From: JBOHRE01 sp050732635
GTDB taxonomy: Bacteria; Gemmatimonadota; Gemmatimonadetes; Longimicrobiales; RSA9
DNA length: 26,785 nucleotides
Reading direction: 5' to 3'
Assembly: GCA_050732635.1 (NCBI GenBank)
Contig: JBOHRE010000044.1
Span: 1-26,785 of the forward strand
Every line of letters begins with the position of its first letter. Position 1 is the stretch's first letter. A program made the position numbers and the translations under genes. Of the stretch, positions 23,168 through 26,785 are shown in pieces. The notes below the pieces were generated by a model, which was not told where the DNA came from, made no database searches, and saw only the letters and a list, made by a program, of their open reading frames with translations.

Positions 23168-26100
23168 ATGCGAATCCAAATCGCGCAGGCAGGGATCGTC
23201 GCTCTGCTGCTGGCGACGGGCGCGGCCAACGCGGCGGCGCAGGTGGAACGGGGCACGCAGCTGCCGCCGTTCGATACGGCGGCGGTCCGCGGCCTCGAAT
23301 GGACCAGCATCGGACCGGCGCGAGGCGGGCGCTCGATCGGAGTCGGCGGCAGCGACAGCCGGCCCCTCGAGTACTACTTCGGCGCGACGGGCGGCGGGCT
23401 GTGGAAGACCACCGATGGCGGCACCACGTGGCGGGCGGTCACCGACGGCCAGATCGGCAGCGCCTCGGTCGGGGCGGTGGCGGTGTGCCAGGCCAACCCC
23501 GACATCGTCTACATCGGCACGGGCGAGACCCAGTTCCGTGGCAACATTCAGCCTGGCGACGGCCTGTACAAGACGACCGACGCGGGCAAGACGTGGACGC
23601 ACATTGGGTTGCGCGAGGCGCGCAACTTCTCGCGCGTGCGTGTGCACCCGACGGACTGTGATGTGGTGTATGCCGGCGCGTTCGGGCACTACGGCATGGC
23701 GAACCCGGAGCGGGGCGTTTACAAGAGCACGGACGGCGGCGCGACGTGGGAGAAGGTGCTGCACCGCGATGAGCGAAGCGGTGCCGTCGACATCTCGATC
23801 GATCCGAGCAACCCGGATGTGGTATACGCAGCGCTCTGGGAGGCATGGCGCAAGACGTGGGGCATGTCGAGCGGCGGGCCGGGAAGTGGCCTGTTCAAGA
23901 GCACCGACGGCGGGCAGAGCTGGACGGAGCTGACACGTAATCCCGGAATGCCGCCCGCGGATCAGGTGATCGGCAAGATCGGCGTCTCGGTCTCGGCGGT
24001 GGACGGCAACCGGGTCTACGCGCTGGTCGAGGCCGACTCCGGCGGCGTGTTCGTGTCCGATGACGGCGGCCGCACCTGGACCCGCGCGAACAACGAACGG
24101 AAACTGCGGCAGCGCGCGTTTTACTACACGCGCATCTACGCGGACACCGAGGAGAGGGACGTCGTCTACGCGCTGAACACCGGCTTCTACAAGTCGACGG
24201 ACGGCGGCAAGACCTTCCCGGACAGCCTGCGCAGCCGCGTGCCGCACGGCGACAACCACGATCTGTGGATCGCGTCGAACGACAACCAGCGGATGATCAA
24301 CGCGAACGACGGCGGTGCGAACGTCAGCGTCAACGGCGGCGAGACGTGGACGGATCAGGATTACAGCACAGCGCAGATCTATCGGCTCAGCGTGACGCAT
24401 CACGAGCCGCCGCACGTGTGCGGCGGGCAGCAGGACAACAGCACAGTGTGCGTGCCGACCAGGGGTTGGGAGCACCTCGCGGCACGCGGGCGGGGTGCCT
24501 TCTTCTACGCCGCGGGCGGCTGCGAGAGCGGGTACGTCGCGAACGATCCGCGCGATACCGACATCTTCTATGCCGGCTGCTACGGCGGCGCGCTGGACCG
24601 CTTCGACTATGGCACGGGGCAGACGCGGACGGTCAACATCTGGCCGGAGAACCCGATGGGCTGGTCTGCCAGCGAGCTGCGGCAGCGGGTGCAGTGGACC
24701 TTCCCGATCATGTTCTCGCCCACTGACCCGAACGTGCTGTACGCGACGTCCCAGCACGTCTGGCGGTCGACGAACGAGGGCCAGACCTGGGAACGGATCA
24801 GCCCGGACCTGACGCGGGCGGATCCCAGCACGCTCGCAGCGTCTGGCGGTCCGATCACCCGGGATCAGACGGGTGTCGAAACCTACGCGACGGTGTTCGC
24901 GCTCGGGCCGTCGCCGCACGACGGCGACCTGATCTGGGCCGGCTCCGATGACGGACTCGTGCACGTGACGCGGAACGGCGGCGGCGACTGGCAGAACGTC
25001 ACGCCGCCGGACATGCCGGACTTCGCGAAGATCACGACCGTCGAGCCGTCGCCGCACGACCCGGCGCGAGCGTACGTCGTGGCACATCGCTTCCTGCTGG
25101 ACGATTTCTCGCCGATCGCGTACCGAACCGACGACTACGGCCAGAGCTGGGCACGCATCACGGACGGCCTGCCGGCCGACGAGGTCACGCGCAGCATTCG
25201 CGAGGACATTGTGCGGCCGGGGCTCCTCTACCTCGGGACCGAGCGCGGCGTGTGGGTGTCGCTCGACGATGGCGCGAGCTGGCAACCATTACAGCGAAAC
25301 CTGCCGACCGTGCAGGTCTCCGATCTCGCCGTGCTCGATCGTGACCTGGCGATCGCGACGCACGGCCGCTCGTTCTGGGTGATGTACGACATCGAGCCGC
25401 TCCGGCAGTATGGCGCGCAGGTCGTGCGCGGGCCCGTGCACCTGTACCGCCCGAGCTACGCCGTGCGCGGCGTCGATAGCGGGGTGAACGTCTACTACCA
25501 TCTGAGCGAGCCGCCGGACACCGTGGAGCTCGAGTTCCTGGATCTGCAGGGCAACCTGATACGCAGCTTCGAGGCGACGCCTGCGGACACTGCGGAGGCC
25601 GATGAGCAGCCGAGCTTCTTCGGCGGAGGCCAGCGGCCGCCGTCGCGGAACGTGGGGCTGAACCGCTTCACGTGGGACCTGCGTCACGCGGGTTACACCG
25701 ACTTCGAGGGCAGGATCTTCTGGGCGGCGGGCAACCGCGGCCCGGTGGTGATGCCCGGCACGTACCAGGTACGACTGGCGGCGGGCGGCGAGACGCGAAC
25801 GGAGCAATTCGAGATCAGGTTGGACCCGCGGTTGGAGGGCGAGGTCACTGTTGCCGACCTGCAGCAGCGCTTCGATCTGGCCATGCGCGTTCGCGACCGG
25901 GTCAGCGAGGCCAATGAGGCCGTTCTGCTGATCCGGGGTGTGAAGGAGCAGATCGACGATCGGCTCACGCGTACGCAGGATGCCGAGGTCGAGCAGGCGG
26001 CGGACAGCGTTCGCGGCGGTCTGAGTGAAGTCGAGGAGGAGATCTACCAGGTGCGGCTGCAGAGCAATCAGGACCCGCTGAATTACCCGATCAAGCTGAA

Positions 26101-26338
26101 CAACAAGCTGGCGGCACTGCTCGGCGCCATCGAAAGCTCCGAGCACCGACCGACGGACGCGATGTATGAGGTGTTCGACACACTTTCCGTGGCGCTCGAC
26201 GAGCAGCTCACGCGGCTGAACGATATCCTCGATCGAGACCTTGCGGCGCTGAACGCGCTGCTGCGGGAGAACGGCTTGGCGCCGGTGGAGCGCCGACCGG
26301 CAGGCGGGGAGCGGATCGCCGCGCCGCCAGAAACCTGA
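23168..26338 (+). CDS. Exported BNR/Asp-box repeat protein (sortilin/Vps10-like beta-propeller), copy 2 with helical tail
   Basis: 1056-residue secreted paralog of the preceding gene; signal peptide about 1-25 (ends ANAAAQ). Eleven Asp-box motifs are visible (KTTDGGTTW, KTTDAGKTW, KSTDGGATW, KSTDGGQSW, VSDDGGRTW, KSTDGGKTF, VSVNGGETW, RSTNEGQTW, VTRNGGGDW, RTDDYGQSW, VSLDDGASW). HVCGGQQDNSTVC (Cys418, Cys428) repeats the shared cysteine motif. An Ig/FlgD-like domain (NRFTWDLRHAGY, MPGTYQVRLAAGGETRTEQF) follows, and then a helical, charged C-terminal tail of about 160 residues, absent from copy 1 (VADLQQRFDLAMRVRDRVSE, EEEIYQVRLQ, LDEQLTRLNDILDRDLAAL), possibly a coiled coil. The ATG at 23168 has GAAGGAG upstream; the frame is open back to 22940, but that part crosses the inverted repeat and the end of copy 1. 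Confidence 0.88.
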   Translation: MRIQIAQAGIVALLLATGAANAAAQVERGTQLPPFDTAAVRGLEWTSIGPARGGRSIGVGGSDSRPLEYYFGATGGGLWKTTDGGTTWRAVTDGQIGSASVGAVAVCQANPDIVYIGTGETQFRGNIQPGDGLYKTTDAGKTWTHIGLREARNFSRVRVHPTDCDVVYAGAFGHYGMANPERGVYKSTDGGATWEKVLHRDERSGAVDISIDPSNPDVVYAALWEAWRKTWGMSSGGPGSGLFKSTDGGQSWTELTRNPGMPPADQVIGKIGVSVSAVDGNRVYALVEADSGGVFVSDDGGRTWTRANNERKLRQRAFYYTRIYADTEERDVVYALNTGFYKSTDGGKTFPDSLRSRVPHGDNHDLWIASNDNQRMINANDGGANVSVNGGETWTDQDYSTAQIYRLSVTHHEPPHVCGGQQDNSTVCVPTRGWEHLAARGRGAFFYAAGGCESGYVANDPRDTDIFYAGCYGGALDRFDYGTGQTRTVNIWPENPMGWSASELRQRVQWTFPIMFSPTDPNVLYATSQHVWRSTNEGQTWERISPDLTRADPSTLAASGGPITRDQTGVETYATVFALGPSPHDGDLIWAGSDDGLVHVTRNGGGDWQNVTPPDMPDFAKITTVEPSPHDPARAYVVAHRFLLDDFSPIAYRTDDYGQSWARITDGLPADEVTRSIREDIVRPGLLYLGTERGVWVSLDDGASWQPLQRNLPTVQVSDLAVLDRDLAIATHGRSFWVMYDIEPLRQYGAQVVRGPVHLYRPSYAVRGVDSGVNVYYHLSEPPDTVELEFLDLQGNLIRSFEATPADTAEADEQPSFFGGGQRPPSRNVGLNRFTWDLRHAGYTDFEGRIFWAAGNRGPVVMPGTYQVRLAAGGETRTEQFEIRLDPRLEGEVTVADLQQRFDLAMRVRDRVSEANEAVLLIRGVKEQIDDRLTRTQDAEVEQAADSVRGGLSEVEEEIYQVRLQSNQDPLNYPIKLNNKLAALLGAIESSEHRPTDAMYEVFDTLSVALDEQLTRLNDILDRDLAALNALLRENGLAPVERRPAGGERIAAPPET

Positions 26339-26371
26339 GCTCGAGCGCCGAGGTGCTCGCGCCGGAAGCCG

Positions 26372-26785
26372 ATGCGAGTGCTCCTGATCTTCGTCGACGG
26401 GGTCGGGCTCGGGGAGCCCGACCCCGACTTCAACCCATTCGCAGTGGCCGAGCTGCCGACGTTCGCCGCCCTGCTCGGAGCCGACTGGCTACGCTGCATG
26501 ACGCCGCTCGTCCGGGCCGACGCGTCGCTCGCTGCGCTGGATGCGCAGCTCGGTGTCGCGGGGCTGCCGCAGAGCGGCACGGGTCAGAGTGCGCTGCTCA
26601 CGGGCGAGAACACGGCGCGCCGCTTCGGTCGTCACGCTGGTCCATGGGTGCCTACGGCGCTGCGCAGCCTCGTGCGGGAGCGGAGTGTGCTCGCCCGCGC
26701 GCGCGCGCAGGGCGCGGCCGTCGCATTCGCGAACGCGTACCCGGAGGAGCTGGTGGCGGCGGCCGCGCCGCGTGGGCCGTTGCTC
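26372..26785 (+). CDS. Alkaline-phosphatase-superfamily metalloenzyme (N-terminal 138 residues; cut by the window edge)
   Basis: I read 138 codons from the ATG at 26372 to the last base with no stop. The start MRVLLIFVDGVGLGEPDPDFNPFA supplies the first metal-binding Asp (VDGVG) of the alkaline phosphatase / cofactor-independent phosphoglycerate mutase superfamily. LPQSGTGQSALLTGEN around residues 66-81 matches the region carrying the nucleophilic Ser/Thr, and GRHAGPWVPTALR follows. The C-terminal metal ligands lie beyond the window, so the substrate class (phosphomutase, phosphatase or phosphodiesterase) cannot be settled. GGAAG precedes the ATG; it starts 33 bp after the BNR copy 2 stop and may share its transcript. 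Confidence 0.8.
   Translation, partial: MRVLLIFVDGVGLGEPDPDFNPFAVAELPTFAALLGADWLRCMTPLVRADASLAALDAQLGVAGLPQSGTGQSALLTGENTARRFGRHAGPWVPTALRSLVRERSVLARARAQGAAVAFANAYPEELVAAAAPRGPLL

Noticed and set aside
22970..25285. 771-codon minus-strand frame opposite the second BNR gene
   Set aside because: The composition is that of the reverse complement of Asp-box repeats, and it runs through the intergenic inverted repeat; no independent coding evidence.
20283..26338. Calling the BNR proteins sialidases or glycosyl hydrolases
   Set aside because: Asp-boxes occur in many non-enzymatic propellers, and no FRIP motif or sialidase catalytic set was seen.

Overview
The window is GC-rich, densely coded bacterial chromosome. 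It carries SusC/SusD-type outer-membrane uptake pairs, many lipoprotein signal peptides, TonB plug-like lipoproteins, large secreted BNR (Asp-box) repeat proteins and a multiheme cytochrome. Together with high-GC codon use this fits Gemmatimonadota best. That assignment is inference from gene style; no rRNA or other phylogenetic marker was usable, and another high-GC Bacteroidota-related lineage is not excluded.

Layout from left to right: the 3'-truncated mutY (minus strand, 1-791). A convergent pair of small lipoproteins (875-1321 plus, 1338-1742 minus), each resembling an isolated TonB-receptor plug domain. A first SusC/SusD operon (2071-6513) closed by a strong hairpin. An orphan von Willebrand A protein (6671-7957). 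A 573-bp spacer with a good sigma70-like promoter. A second SusC/SusD operon (8531-13098) ending in two tandem hairpins and followed by two more small lipoprotein genes (13180-14132). A convergent menC-like enolase-superfamily gene (14142-15269, minus). A divergent octaheme cytochrome c fused to TPR repeats (15448-17766). A TonB-dependent receptor of non-SusC type (18030-20123). Two paralogous BNR-repeat exported proteins (20283-22973 and 23168-26338), each preceded by a copy of a dispersed ~115-bp imperfect inverted repeat. The start of an alkaline-phosphatase-superfamily metalloenzyme (26372 to the window edge).

Functionally the window is mostly cell-envelope: three TonB-dependent receptors, two SusD lids, four small lipoproteins, two secreted beta-propeller-type proteins and a membrane-anchored periplasmic cytochrome. 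No glycoside hydrolase, peptidase or sensor/regulator gene accompanies either SusC/D pair, so the imported substrates cannot be named. No CRISPR array, insertion sequence, tRNA or rRNA gene was seen. The features most worth following up are the barrel-less plug lipoproteins, the dispersed inverted repeats around the BNR genes, the octaheme-TPR fusion and the accessory lipoproteins behind the second SusD.
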